A stretch of DNA of 64,000 bases from contig JAJKFL010000014.1 of the NCBI GenBank assembly GCA_021186555.1, positions 22,637,033-22,701,032 on the forward strand. Reading direction: 5' to 3'. The notes below the pieces were generated by a model. The model saw only the letters and a program-made list of their open reading frames with translations. It searched no databases and was not told the DNA's origin. Source of the DNA: Reticulitermes speratus. Lineage: Eukaryota > Arthropoda > Insecta > Blattodea > Rhinotermitidae. The position numbers were made by a program, and so were the translations under genes. Position 1 is the stretch's first letter; the number at the start of each line of letters is the position of its first letter. This document shows, one piece after another, positions 1 to 11,884 of the stretch.

Positions 1-264
1 TTACTTTAAAGCTGTTTGCCTTCAATACATGTAGCAATCTGTTGCAAGTTACTTAAATGCGTAACGCGTTGTAAGTTCCACTGGATTATATGTGACAACA
101 TTTGTGGCTATTTTATAGCAAATTCTGCCGATAGTAATAACACAGAGTGTCCACAAAGTCTTCGAACAATTTAAAAAAGTTATTAAAAATACAAATGAAG
201 AGATAACTCTGTGCAGTTTGTTGCATAATAAATAAATATTATAAGAGTTTTTTTTTCACACAAT

Positions 265-343
265 TTAGAAAATTTCCACATGGGCACCATTCGTCGCACG
301 GAGGACATCAAGACGGTATTCAATTTCCATCCACGTTCGTTCT
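265..343 (-). pseudogene. Transposase C-terminal fragment (left arm of palindrome)
   Basis: This is the minus-strand mirror of the fragment at 617-694. It encodes the same tail, with one residue different near the end (HVEIF instead of HVEVF), and stops at the codon complementary to 265-267. The near identity of the arms implies recent duplication or inversion, or arm homogenisation. Confidence 0.65.
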
Positions 344-545
344 AACATCCCTCACTCCCTCCCCACACACTCACTCCCTCACTTCCTCCCCACTCACTCA
401 CTCACACACTCTCTCCCTCACTCCCTCCCCCACTCACTCATTCACTCCCTCCCTCACTCACTTACTCACACCCACCCCACTCACTCCCTCCCTCACTCCC
501 TCCCTCACTCTCTCCCTCACTCCCACTCACTCCGTCACTCATCAC
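344..545 (+). repeat. Pyrimidine-rich CTCACTCCCT satellite
   Basis: About 200 bp consists almost wholly of variants of CACTCCCTC and CACTCACTC, an irregular 4-9 bp period with strong C/T strand bias. It sits in the loop of the palindrome, so it was captured by, or grew inside, the element. Confidence 0.9.
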
Positions 546-616
546 AAATGCGTCATTGGGTCATTTTTCTTATCATAAAAACGATTAGTTCTGATATTTA
601 TCTGAATCTTTTGAGA

Positions 617-694
617 GAACGAACGTGGATGGAAATTGAATACCGTCTTGATGTCCTTCGTGCAACGAATGGTGCCCATGTGGAAGTTTTCTAA
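617..694 (+). pseudogene. Transposase C-terminal fragment (right arm of palindrome)
   Basis: An open stretch of 25 codons ends at the TAA at 692-694 and reads ERTWMEIEYRLDVLRATNGA followed by HVEVF. It resembles the extreme C-terminus of IS630/Tc1/mariner-like transposases of insects (pattern W.E.(I/L)(E/D)YR.D..R.T.GAH(V/I)E). No DDE/D catalytic residues are present, so it is a remnant only. Upstream the frame runs into the satellite-like centre of the palindrome. Confidence 0.65.
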
Positions 695-812
695 ATTATG
701 TGAAAAACTTTTATAATGTTTCTTTATTATGCAACAAACTGCACAGAGTTATCTCTTCATTAGTATTTTAATAACTTTTTTAAATTGTTCGAAGACTTTG
801 TGGACACTCTGT

Positions 813-1302
813 ATTACAGTAGAACACGAAAAGATTGAATTTCACTTTATTATATTCGACAACAGCATATGTTGTTCCCTTAATATGAGGGACCATGTAT
901 CACAACGGTACATAAGAACAGGCAAAGTTGCAGTTCTGTTTGTTCTATTCTAATCTTTACGTTTTCAGATAGCATACTGGAAGGCATAAAGCGCCGTGTT
1001 CTTAGCGGATTCATTTCTACAAATTCGCCAACAATCACCAGCCTCTGTCTTCACACGTGGCGTGAATATTAGGAAAATCAGTACGGTCGTCCTTAACATG
1101 ATCAGTGATGCATCATGAACTACAAGCATATATGAAAGAGGGAGGGGGTAGAGAGGAAGGAGAGTGCACGATATGCTGGGGAAAATTGAATTATGTCCGG
1201 TGAAGCGATTCTCTTGGTGGAGTGTTCCAAGTTCTGAGCGGTTAATTTGCTCCTGCTGGTGTCTTTACTCAAGTGGAGGCTCGAAAAACGAAATCTAATG
1301 CC

Positions 1303-1310
<8 letters not shown>
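813..1310. other. Anonymous AT-rich spacer
   Basis: No repeat, RNA gene or convincing exon was seen. The open frame crossing 729-953 begins inside the transposon arm and has no recognisable features. Confidence 0.5.

Positions 1311-1351
<41 letters not shown>
1311..1351 (+). repeat. (GA)n microsatellite
   Basis: A nearly pure AG dinucleotide run of about 40 bp. The minus-strand open frame over it reads as a Ser-Leu repeat and is an artefact. Confidence 0.95.
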
Positions 1352-1353
<2 letters not shown>

Positions 1354-1554
1354 AATTGTCACCAGGGTCACCCAAAGGAGAGTAATTATATTTCCACAAG
1401 ACTAACAAACTAAATTTACCTTGGCTCCCGAGTTGGTAAACTGCTATTCATATCTGTTTCTTATTTTCTGTGGCAGGCATTAGCAGGACAGAATTGGTTC
1501 TTCGACGGTGCTCAATTGAAGTAAAATGTGGTTTGAAGTTTTCAAACCTTTGGT

Positions 1555-1660
1555 GATGAAGATATAAGTCTTCTGAGATTTTACGCAGTCTTTATTTATA
1601 ATTTGTTACTAACGTTTCGTAGGAGTATACTGCTTCCATCTTGAAGGTGCCCACAAAAGA
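1555..1660 (-). mobile_element. Penelope-like terminal repeat with hammerhead-like core
   Basis: On the minus strand the core at 1649-1605 reads CAAGATGG, a variable stem, CGAAACGTTAGTA, then an AT-rich stretch with AATAAA and a downstream segment containing CTCAGAAGA. The same order occurs at 14.65, 35.24, 36.37 and 47.67 kb. The GAAAC-NNNN-GTA part fits the short helix III of hammerhead motifs known in Penelope-like elements. The family assignment is inference from this motif, because no reverse transcriptase is present. It is a fossil fragment. Confidence 0.5.
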
Positions 1661-4535
1661 GTGACGTGGACTGCCCTGAAGTTTAAGACAGCAAGCTCCT
1701 CCGAAATATAGTTAAATTACAACTCAACACTACTCCATATCCCAGAAGACTGTAATCTGCAAAACTTATTGTTATTCGGTACTGAACAGAGTGAGGCAAC
1801 TAAATAGACAAGTTATAAAAATTACGTTTATTTGACCATGCGAGGGGATGCATAACATCACAAAACACTAACACAAAGTTATGACTTCAGTGTTATATAG
1901 CTACATCACTGCAGAATAGAAATGTAAATGTTTATATTTTATGATAGTATTAGAATTCAGTGTTATATTTGTATTATATTTATTACATTTTATGATAGTA
2001 TTTTCAGTATATGATTGGACTTAACAATAAAAATTTAATGTAAGTCTACAGAGTAATTTCGGAGGGACAGAGGGGTAGATAATACTTTCTAACGAATATG
2101 TAGAAATCAAAATACGATTTACGAAAATAGTATTTTGGGGTTGTGTGAGTGCCCGTTGGTTATCATACCGCACTTTATTTTAACAGGTTTGAAATAAATA
2201 TTCTTTCACTTTATGCTAGAGAAAGTAAAAGGTGGCAAAATTGTTACACATAGACACATTTTGATAGAGGCCAATACTTGTCCATTTTGGGTTGTGGCCA
2301 ATTAATTTGTCACGGGAGAAGTCATTGCGCGCACAAAAAGTCGCGGGGTCGTGCTAGTCGTTTTTATACACGACGTCAGCAGGGACCGGAGCACCGTGGG
2401 TGAAGAGAGGCATTTATCACTGTGACGTATACGTCTCTCTGCCTCTATCGTGATGACGTTGTTGCCTGAGATTCGATAAAAAACCATGAACCAAATTTCC
2501 CCTTGTAAATGAGACGTTTCTTTGCCGTGCACAGCCAAACAAAAGTAATCTTCATTACATTGCACGCCTTGTTAAATAACACATTAGCATTAGCTGTTTA
2601 GAGAAAAAGTGGAAGTCATGTCGTTAAGGGTGATAACCGCCTTGGACCAAACTTCCGGTTTCCGAAATCAAAAAATCGTAAATTAAATTACCAGGAAGAA
2701 AACTTTTTTCTTATTTATTTTAGTGCTTCGTAGAGGGAAAATATTATGCCGAAAAAGTCTAACAAAGTGCTAAAGAGAAGCTAAATAAATTAAAACCCGA
2801 TCAGTTTTAATACATAATATGTAGCTTCGTGATTTATTGAATTTCATTCCGTCTGCTTTTATCACTGAAATTTAGATGAATATGTAACAGTAATTTTGCA
2901 GGTTTTGTATACCTATTAAAACTAAAGTGTTTACACAAATTGCATTACCATTGTGAAATTACAAAGCGCGCAGGAAAATATGTGATCCCAAGTGAGACGA
3001 AGTAAATCAGAAATTGAAATACCAATTACACAAGGCCTAAGCGCGTGATTTGTGCAGGTGAAATTACTTTTAGGGCAGTGGCATTTGAGGAGACAATGGG
3101 GTGTACGTGTTCTCGCGATTGGAAGGGGGGGCATAAGAAATATATACAGAATTTGTGGGGAAACCTGCTTTGTAGCGACCACTTGCGAGAAAAGAAAGGG
3201 AATAGTGGTGTTCTTATTGAGTTGGATCTTGGGACATATCTGATGGCGATATTGCTATTAAAAGTCTTAGCAGTTTCAAAGACGGTATTTGCTGATATTT
3301 TAGAATAAAAGGCTGTAGTTTAGTGTCATGATTCACACAAATATATGTATGGAGAGGATATTAAAGAAATTTGAAATTTGTAATAAGCGAGTTGAATGAA
3401 ATTTATACATTATGGGGCACGTACAAACGGGGACACAAACTGCAGGTTTCACTTTGTACGTGTCGCTTCTTCAACTTGTGAAGCTGTCATTACTGCAGGT
3501 TCATCCACTCTCACTTTCCCACTGAATAACCCTGATTACAAAGCACATTTCATGCACTTAAGATTGGATTTTAGAGAAGATTGTTGCATGTTAGGTAACG
3601 CAGCAATCTCGCTGAACATGCATGTTGAGTGAACTAATGTGGCTGTCGGGGACGGATGGAGAAATAAATGCGACATTAGACTTTTCGTAGTATGATACTG
3701 GCTAGATGGCCTTAAGGATCATGGTATTGATTGTCCCATTTCTCTGAATCGTAAATGTTGACCGATTCAAGTGGAATATACTGGACATGTAATTCAGCAC
3801 CGGCTGATCTGAACTATGGATTTCTGAGTGTTGTAAATTGGACGCATTTGAAGGCATTCGCCAGTGGTCAGTTACTAGAAAGTAGCGAGAAAAAGTTTTG
3901 GATTCTCTGATAATTCAGTTTTTCAAACTTGGTCCGAGAATCTTTCCCTTATGGCCAGTTATCGGCAGTGCGTGTGTGATCAGAAAAGCAACTGTTCTTT
4001 TAACGAAAGGTCTCTCAAAAGTTTCACAACGACCAGTTTCTCTCCTCTTTTTCAATTTTTGTTTTTCTTTTTTATGCTGTGTGTGTATTAATTAATAACA
4101 TTATGTTAAATTAATTTTGATTGAATAAACAGCATAAATCAGTATGTGCGTTCGTACTTGATTACTTGTTAAGGTTTGGCTTTTGCCCTCTTCCACCTAA
4201 AAATGGAGGCAGATCCAGACCTTGTGAGGCTTATTCTGGGGCGCTGAAGGATGTCCACAATTTCAATATCGACTATAAGAAGAGTCTAAATTAGGCGTCT
4301 GGAGGGACCTTGAAAGAGTTATGAATGTAGCAGGTCATAAGCAACTGTTATATATTAATTTTAATCTGTGAGATGAAGTAAACTCACCACATGCAAATTC
4401 TCCAGTTGGTGTTCTTAGCCTGGAGAAACGCAATGTTTGCAATGGGTGCGTCGTTGTGGAATCATTTTGGAGGGAAGAAGAGAAAATTGTGCATTTAACT
4501 CGTAATAACTCTTGCAGCTATCTTAAGAATATTAG
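1661..4535. other. Anonymous spacer
   Basis: Nothing was identified. Open frames here are below 90 codons with no domain, membrane or repeat signature. A short duplicated phrase (ATTTTATGATAGTATT) occurs twice near 1935-2000. Confidence 0.5.
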
Positions 4536-4539
4536 CTGG

Positions 4540-4568
4540 CACACACACACACACACACACAAACACAC
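4540..4568 (+). repeat. (CA)n microsatellite
   Basis: A CA dinucleotide run of about 28 bp with one interruption near its end. Confidence 0.9.
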
Positions 4569-4647
4569 CGATGATTTTTATACTCAGTTGATTTAAGTAT
4601 TTTAAATTTTAATAATTTGATAGCGTTGAATAAATATATGTTTGCGG

Positions 4648-4740
4648 AGAGTATGGAAGGGAGTGATCATGGTGTAATTTAAGGTACCATCCTGGATCTT
4701 CTTGGAGGGACTGAAGAGAACAACGAAAACCTCATGTAGA
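4648..4740 (-). mobile_element. SINE family E, truncated copy
   Basis: Shares TAATTTAAGGTACC and flanking blocks with the longer copy at 61080-61245, which carries a tRNA-like B box on the minus strand. Only the end distal to the promoter is kept here, so the copy is truncated on its tRNA side. Confidence 0.6.
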
Positions 4741-4954
4741 GTAGCTAATTTCAGTGTCGATATATGACAACGATACCTCCCGATTGCAAAGCACTTTCAG
4801 GCCCTTCCCATGTTACTGAGAACGTAAAGGCTGTGGATGTCTTACCCTGAAGATGGTTACTTACCTTATCTTCAATGCAGTAACGCAGCCTCATGTAAGG
4901 ATATCGTAACCTCATTGTTATTGCAGTGCCGTACTTATAAGGGCGAGTAGCCCG

Positions 4955-4996
4955 TAATGATAATGCAATGTAATGTAATGTAACGTAATGTAATAT
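4955..4996 (+). repeat. (TAATG)n short tandem repeat
   Basis: About seven units of a five-base repeat, with single substitutions (CAATG, TAACG). Confidence 0.85.
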
Positions 4997-5402
4997 ATTC
5001 ATATTGACGTCACACCGAGTGGCAGCAGCAACGCTCCAGAATTACATATCCGCTTCCAACCCCAGTCGCGTACCATTTAACCTTACTGAGGTTGTTGGTT
5101 TTCTTCTCGGGTTACGTTCTTAGCCAGCGTAAACGAATTTGTGTTCACGGCACAAAACTTCAAGGAACACTCCTGTAAGACTTTAGCATTTTGAGTTGTG
5201 GCCGTATTATTATCGATATACGATATGCGTATGAATAACGTTATTTGTGGGTTTTTGATTATGAATTAATTTTTTCTCAAGTCAAGGAATATATAGAATT
5301 TAGCATTGTTACCCAATATTGAAGAACTTTCGAAGTTTAGAGGTTCTAAGTTTTGGCCTGACCAGGCTGAAACATGACACACAGCAACGCGTCCAGGATG
5401 TA

Positions 5403-5612
5403 ATGTGGCTCAGGCGGTTAGGTGCTGGCCTGCCACCGAGGAAGATCGGGTTCAATTTCAAGCCAATTCATATGGGACATCTGGTAGACAAAGTGACACT
5501 GGGAATGATATCTCTTGTAGTAATTCCGTTTTCCTTTTCCATAATCATTCCATAGTCCTCGCTATTCCTGTTTCGCTTATCTACTGCCGACGCTGTATAA
5601 TCTTAATAGCTG
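5403..5612 (+). mobile_element. tRNA-derived SINE, family C
   Basis: The head has an A-box-like TGGCTCAGGCGGTTAGG and a B-box-like GGGTTCAATTTC about 45 bp apart. The body contains TGGGACAT...GACACTGGGAATGA, and the tail contains GACGCTGTATAATCTTA. The tail is shared with 60125-60331 and the body with 50639-50836. The order is that of a pol III-transcribed SINE on the plus strand. Overlapping open frames here are the SINE read as protein. Confidence 0.75.
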
Positions 5613-7070
5613 ACCTCTCTCGCGATCCGCTAACGTAAGATTTTGAATTGTTCTAGGAGGTTCTGCGCTTCGAATGGACAAATTTTCATCGACCACTGAT
5701 TAAAGCATTTATATTGACGCGAGGAACTTGTTTGGAACCTGCTGCTGTAACAACTTGGCAATTTCTTCCCAGTAATTCCTGTCTTTCACGAGGGTGAATC
5801 GCCCACACGGCCAGATGGTCTCACAAGCATTCCGAACGAATGCAATTTATACATTCAAAGTGGTAGAAAATTAAATTATTATATGTAAAGTAGGTTTATG
5901 GCGAAATGTCTGGTTCACCTTCTACCTTAGGTTTTCCTGACTGGCGACAGAACCAAAACCGGGTGTCACAGTGCTGTTAACTGATATTAATTAGTAGTTA
6001 ATCCGAATGTGGAGGAATATTTTACCAGTTTTTGGCATGAAATAATGCCTGAATGTAATATAATGTCGTTTAACAGTTTTCCACTCTTATGCATTCAGTG
6101 ACGGTTTCTGTGCTCGTCTGAACCATTCGTTTTAAGTCACACCTTTAGTAAATTATGCTCTCAAATTCTCACCACTTTTAGCTTATTATAGTTATTGATT
6201 TTGTAATTATGCCGAAGTAGGTACCTTGAATGTGTGGTGTGTAAGACTTCACTGTGTTAATCTCTTTCAAAATTATAGATCCACGTTTGGGCTGTAAATA
6301 AAGGTGAAAGTAATTACGACATATAAGTCCGGCAACCCGTTGTTTGAGACTCCGCAAGTCCATCTGTCCCGTCACAGTCCCCAGAAATACCTACTTTTAA
6401 CGGTAAGGTTTTTTCTAAGCCTCGGCCTCGCAACCGAAGAGGTGTGTGTGTGGGGGGAATACTGGGAAAGATCTAGGCAGGCCTACTGCTAAATTCGATA
6501 CCTGATAGAGTGCCTAAATGTGTTCATTCACCAGCGTATGACCTTTAGCAGCAACTAAATATGCTGTTGGATGGGCCATAGACAATCTTGGCGTGATGGC
6601 GATGGCGAAGAATGAAAATAGACTACAGGGTTTGGCGTTAACAGGAAGATAGTCATCATGCCAGTAGCTAGTCACTTCCCCGATTGAAATATACATGCAT
6701 CCCATTAATTAGACAACTTCCTTTCTGATCTTTATAAGGACTCATGCCTGTAGGTTCCTATCACGTCCGTAACTCTTTTCCCCTGTATTAACACTGGAAG
6801 TGTTTTCACAAAACTTATTATTAGTCTCATGACATTAGCAATCTTCCTATATTTATCTGTAGCCAGTATCAACCGGTATTACGATCAGTAAGGGATTTCA
6901 AGTAAGGTCTTGAAATGCGAGTTTTTAGGTCCTCACAGCGGTGTTTTTGAGGATTCAAGCATCGTATTTATCCAGCATATGTCCTCTATTTTAGATATAG
7001 TATATAAATCCGGGCGGATTATTATCAATGGTAGAATTGTTTGCGTTTGTAGCCATCGATTGTACCACGG
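5613..7070. other. Anonymous spacer
   Basis: No gene, RNA or repeat family was recognised. The short frames on both strands near 6178-6705 look like chance. Confidence 0.45.
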
Positions 7071-7353
7071 AGAATAATAATAATTATCTTTATTTATTTT
7101 TAGTCTGACCTCTGTCTACCTACTCTTTGTAGGTGTAGAGGGTTATTGTTGCACCTGATCACACTCAATGACACATACACACTCGGTAGGACTCCTCTGG
7201 ACGCGTGATCGGACCGTCGCAGAGACCTGTACCTGACAACACACAACACTCACAAGAAACACACAGTTATGCCCTCGCGGGATTCGAACCCGTAATCCCA
7301 ACAAGTGAGAGGCCGCAGACCCACGCCTTAGACCGCGCGGCCACTATGATCGG
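7071..7353 (-). mobile_element. tRNA-derived SINE, family A, near full length
   Basis: Read on the minus strand it starts with TGGCCGCGCGGTCTAAGGCG (A box), then GGGTTCGAATCCCGC (B box, plus-strand 7278-7290), a body with GTCTCTGCGACGG and GGAGTCCTACC, and an AATAATAAT-type tail. A second copy lies at 26327-26577 on the plus strand. AT-rich trinucleotide sequence flanks both ends and may be the target duplication. It appears nearly intact, so is moderately young. Confidence 0.88.
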
Positions 7354-9484
7354 CAAATGATAATAATCATTCAGTTTTATTGCGGCTGATGAGCGAAGAA
7401 GTACTGTTATTCCCAGGGTTTATATATATGCGGAGTAGAAGATTCGAATTTGCATGAAGATTGCACTCCAATATTAAGTGTAATTAATTCTTGCCATTTT
7501 ACTGTGCAGTACATCATGTAAGGAGTTTATTACATCTACTCTACAGGAAATATATGTCAAAATGTCCTTCTTGCTCCACCAATATGGTCACCTTCGATTC
7601 AAGTCCTCTAGAGTGTGATATTATGTGCTGGGTGGTCCCCGTCATTTCGAAAGTAGATCGTATTTCCTTAAACCTCAAAAGTTAAGCACTTCAAAAGCTA
7701 TTTTTCTTGGACTGTTTGACTGTTAAAAATAAAGTAACCACGATGTTTCGAAACGTCGAGAGTTATTCACGCAGACACTGCGTCGCATTCTAGAGAGCTT
7801 TAATCCTCACTGTCCTGAAAGTTTGTGTGGTAGATCTAACAGAGCTGAATGAATGTATGTAAAAGCTTTCTTCTGTATCTTGTAACATTTTTGTAGAGAA
7901 AGTAGCAGCTGGAAATTCAACACATTGAAATTGCGGTTTGGTCACTTACGAAGTGTCTCTAAATATACAACGAATGCACTTACAAATGTTGTGTGAAATT
8001 TAGCTTAAATACTAAGAATGGTAAATATGGATACGAAACAAAATTTTACGTTTATATCTGGTAAATTTAATGGACTTAGGAGTACTGGTGTTTGTGGACT
8101 ACACAGAATGCAATATTGGATAACATAATTACGTAGTTATAATTTATAATAACTTGTTTATACTGAAATATCTGAAGGTAAGACACTACATTTTCCCCCC
8201 AGAAAACATAAGAGTGTGCTTATTTGTACAGAGAAATTCCCCTGTTTAGAGGCCGTGAGTGTACATTCGATCGGTTACAAGCGTAACGTTGTCATTAGTG
8301 ATCATATATGAATCAGTGCTGGAACGCTTTCATTGTCTGTCCGTCCCTGTGTAGCTTCTCTGTGGTTATATTCTTCCCCCTCTCAGTGCTCCATTCTTTT
8401 TTAATGTATACACACATATAGTTGTCAGTTTTGTAGAGCATCAGCATTCAACCATGGCTGTCGATATGTGTGTTGCGTGCCGTGTACAGAGTGCGAGGGG
8501 GCGGGGTGTTCTACACATGATGCACTAGTCACAGGACTTTGTGACACCTGCAGTTCCTGACACATGTGAATTTAAAATGTGTCACCCCCCCCCCTCCCGC
8601 AGTTCAGTCTGTACCGTTATGTCTCATCGATGCTTTTCGTGTAATTGTTCATTTTTATAGGCCTCTCTATAGCGTCCATATAACATAATGTAAACAAAAG
8701 TGGTTCATTAAAGCCTGTTATACATTGCATGTACACGAGATATCTGATCTGCCAATCTGCTTTGTTTCTTTCAGTGTAAATACGGTGTCAATAAAAATGG
8801 TTTAGAATATTGCCGTAATATGACGATTGTATTTTGACATATTCACGTCTAGATACTATTGCAGAAATAATTAAATTTCGCTGTGGGTTATAAGAGAGCA
8901 GTGCGCGGTTCTCTTAACGACGCTCGTTTGGTCGTTAAACGTATCCCAGACGAGCTCCAGTGACAGCCACCTCTTTATGAAGCCACATTGTTATTGATTT
9001 AAGTTTTGGTACTTAAAGTTTGAAGATACGGTATTTTATCTTACGTCACAATGCCGATATTGATTTAAATTATCGATGGTTTTTAAGCGAGCTTATCTGA
9101 AACCTGAAATTAAAGTACTCGTATGTGTACATTAGATTTTTGGGTCTTTGTTTTTTTAACGGATTGGTAGTACAAAGTCGAGGAATTCATTTGTATATGT
9201 AAGTACCAACGTTTGGGCAATTTAATTCATATAATGATATGTTAAGATAAATGTGGACACGACTCTCAAGCTATGCCTGTCACCATAAGAGGACACAGAT
9301 TAAACGAATATGAGAAAAGCATGCTGAGGATAATATTATATACTGTAAACGACAGAGGGAGTAATCGTATAAAGGTAATGGAGAAACCTGAATAGGCCTA
9401 ATAGATATTTTGCAATCAACCAGATATATTAATCGAAACAAAAACGCGTGCGATACGGATGGAAGCATCGAGAAATTTCAGTTG
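7354..9484. other. Anonymous spacer with a short poly-C
   Basis: A run of nine C lies at about 8586-8594. Otherwise no gene or repeat family was seen. A short self-complementary ATGTTTCGAAACGT lies near 7743. Confidence 0.45.
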
Positions 9485-9706
9485 ATGACCTGAGGGGAAA
9501 ACAGGCTTAAGAGCCTTAGGCAAATGTAGAACGACACTCTTGGGATCCTGCGTCATAGATGGGAAGACATACGTAGGAGCCTTAGGCATAGTTGCGTAAA
9601 GACATTTAGTCTTAGGCAGAGGTGGGAAGAGACTATCAGGAGCCTTAGGTGTAGATAGCGAGATACATTTAGGAGGCAGGGCATAGATGGCAGGATGGCA
9701 TTCAGT
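9485..9706 (+). repeat. Degenerate minisatellite, unit about 33 bp
   Basis: About six to seven diverged units centre on GGAGCCTTAGGCATAGATGG followed by GAAGACAT. The clearest starts are near 9510, 9576 and 9640. The minus-strand frame across it (PKAP... repeats) is repeat read-through and not a protein. It ends where a family C SINE begins. Confidence 0.75.
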
Positions 9707-9952
9707 GCCTTGGTCCAATTGTTAGTGGTCGTGCTTTCTACTTTGGAGGTCCCGGGTTCAGTTATTAGCCCAGAGACTGGCTGCTCTGACAGATTGTTCG
9801 TGGTTTCCCTTACTACGTCCAGGCAAAAGCAGGAGCAGTACCTTAGATTGTGTTGTTACTAATTCCTGCCACATCCTTTCCTTTTCATATTCACTAAGCC
9901 TCGCATTTAATGCTATGTATTCTTAGCAGTTGAAGGCTTCGTTAAATAAACA
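9706..9952 (+). mobile_element. tRNA-derived SINE, family C
   Basis: The head has a TGGTCCAATTGTTAGTGG-like A box and a CGGGTTCAGTTATTAGCC B box, followed by an AGGCAAAAGCAGGAG...ACCTTAG body. It ends in TCTTAGCAGTTGAAGGC and an AATAAACA tail. It is diverged, but order and spacing match the copies at 5.4, 50.6 and 60.1 kb. Confidence 0.62.
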
Positions 9953-10619
9953 GATAATGTTTGAGAAGTTGGCAATATAGTTTATGATCAAAATGTTGTG
10001 AACGCTTGGAATGGGCGTAAATAAGTTATGCCCGGTGCTGGATATTAGTGAGTACGGTAGTTCACCATCAAGTATCGTAGAAGGAGGGATGAGTGACTGT
10101 TAGCTTCTCACGAAGGATCCTGCATCATGCAATTAGCTGCGCGTATATCCACATGGGACAGAAAGAGTGTGCAGTCGCTGCCGTGGTAATGAGATGTCAA
10201 GATCCGTGTGGAGGGAATGAGAAATTAGAGAGTTGTGAATCGAAATTTGATCTTGGTATCTTCTAAATGAGATCGAGAAGTACTGCTGTCTAAGAAAATG
10301 CGCTCATGAAATGGCCACGTATGTAATTGAAATTGGTTCACCATACTTATTATTCGAATTGATGAGTGACATATTTCCAGGTACTAGCACACAAGCTGCG
10401 GGCACTGATCAAATAAACCATCCTTACTACAGAAAATACTCTAGATGTATTGTATATATTTAGTGCCAACTAAATTGCTCATTGATATTTGTATACTGTG
10501 GTGTTAGATGATTGATTTTACACATTTTATTAAACCAAATGGCTGCATTTGTCTTAAACAGATTTTCCTTTGTGTTTTTATAAGCGTAAGTCGTTCTTGC
10601 ATGCTGGGCATATACATAT
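9953..10619. other. Anonymous spacer
   Basis: Nothing recognisable. AT-rich sequence leads into the inverted repeat at 10620. Confidence 0.4.
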
Positions 10620-10759
10620 TTAACGTTGTATATATTCCATGTAATAATCATATTGTATATATATTTAATACCAAATAATTGCATATAAGCACATGTGTTC
10701 AGTTAGTTGGTATTCAGTACATACAATATGATTATTGCACGGAGTATATACAACGTTAA
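10620..10759. repeat. Imperfect inverted repeat, arms about 58 bp
   Basis: The left arm (10620-10678) and right arm (10702-10759) match in reverse complement through TTAACGTTGTATATA, CAATAATCATATTGTAT and AATACCAA-type blocks. The loop is about 23 bp. It is probably a small MITE or the remnant of one. No family was recognised. Confidence 0.75.
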
Positions 10760-11884
10760 GCTCGAGACATAATTTTTAAGGATTTAATATAAAGCGCCAG
10801 AAACTATATAACAAGTGAATTTACATGAAATATTAGTTCTGTATCAACGAACTGTAAACAGCCATCTTGCACATATTCACGAGATTCATCTCCATATCTG
10901 CTCTCCCTAGACTGAACTTCGAACTTGCTCTGATGCCGCATGAATGAACACTCCTGGAAGCTATTCCATTCGGTCCCAAGTCACATTGTGTATAGAATGT
11001 TAATGTAAGAAGGAAATACCAAGCTCCTTTAGAGACTCTGAACTGGCCATCGTTAAAATGGTAATTGAATTTAATTAAATTTCAGGAATCTGTGCTGGTT
11101 TATGTTTATACTGCGATAATGTTCATCTTTCGACAAATACCAGTTGTACATATTCAGTGTCGTTTGATTACCGTCAGAATTTATGGTAATCATTTACAGT
11201 ACCAAAATATTTATCTGGATGAATCGGTGGATGGGTCAGGAAAAAATAATGAACGGTTTATTTCTCATTGGAAACTAAATTAATCGTGTTACCATATTAA
11301 TACATCACTAAATAAAGAGAAATGATAACAGCAGATAAAGAATATAGATTTGCATGGCTGATTGAAGAAATGTTTATAGAAATGCGAAGTTTCTTATGTG
11401 GACTTACATGTAGAACGTATGTTGTGAAATTTAGTCTATGAATTGTGAAAGACTGTTTACACATAAACAAAAAAAAAACCAAATAACATAACTAAGTAAA
11501 TCAACGTATTCATGAAGCAGAGAAAGTTTTGAGGAAGCAAAAATCTTTCAGCGTATAAAAACACTCAACATGCATACGACTTTTTATGGTTTTTACTAGA
11601 GCTCATAACCAGTCCATGTCTTGTGCCAAGAACTCACTTCTAAGTACAACGGATGTAACATTAAATGACACAGTGACGGGTTGTTGATCTGATGAGGGAG
11701 ACTGGCAACGAGCAAATTACATTAAATGATTTTATAACAATTAATATGGCATTTCAGCAAAGCTTTTTACATCATTCTGTGAAATAAAATATCTGGAACA
11801 ATTCATATAAAATTTAGAGCTATGTTCTTTCTACTGTTAAATATTCGCCGAATTGAGAAATCTTTCAGGGGGGCTAAATTTTTT
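10760..11884. other. Anonymous AT-rich spacer
   Basis: No gene or repeat was recognised. Frames of 72 and 61 codons near 11065-11482 lack any signature. Confidence 0.4.

Larger units (their letters stand above)
142..812. mobile_element. Palindromic (foldback) Tc1/mariner-like transposon derivative
   Basis: Two arms of about 200 bp (142-343 and 614-812) are inverted copies of each other, with few mismatches, around a 270 bp centre. Each arm starts at its outer end with ACAGAGTGTCCACAAAGTC and ends inward in a short coding stretch. Read inward to outward, each arm encodes the C-terminus of an IS630/Tc1/mariner-type transposase (ERT WMEIEYRLDVLRATNGAHV E...F, then stop), followed by 3' UTR and terminal repeat. 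The element is therefore two transposon 3' ends facing each other, with the rest of the transposase absent. The protein match is from memory of a C-terminal segment repeated in many arthropod transposases; the inverted repeat is read directly. No clean target duplication could be fixed. It cannot encode transposase and would depend on a full copy elsewhere. Confidence 0.8.

Noticed and set aside
7278-7345. Possible true tRNA gene on the minus strand
   Set aside because: It has A and B boxes but no acceptor-stem pairing, and it continues into a SINE body shared with 26.3 kb.
9416-9718. Repetitive 100-codon minus frame with PKAP motifs
   Set aside because: It results from a minisatellite of about 33 bp whose unit length keeps frame.
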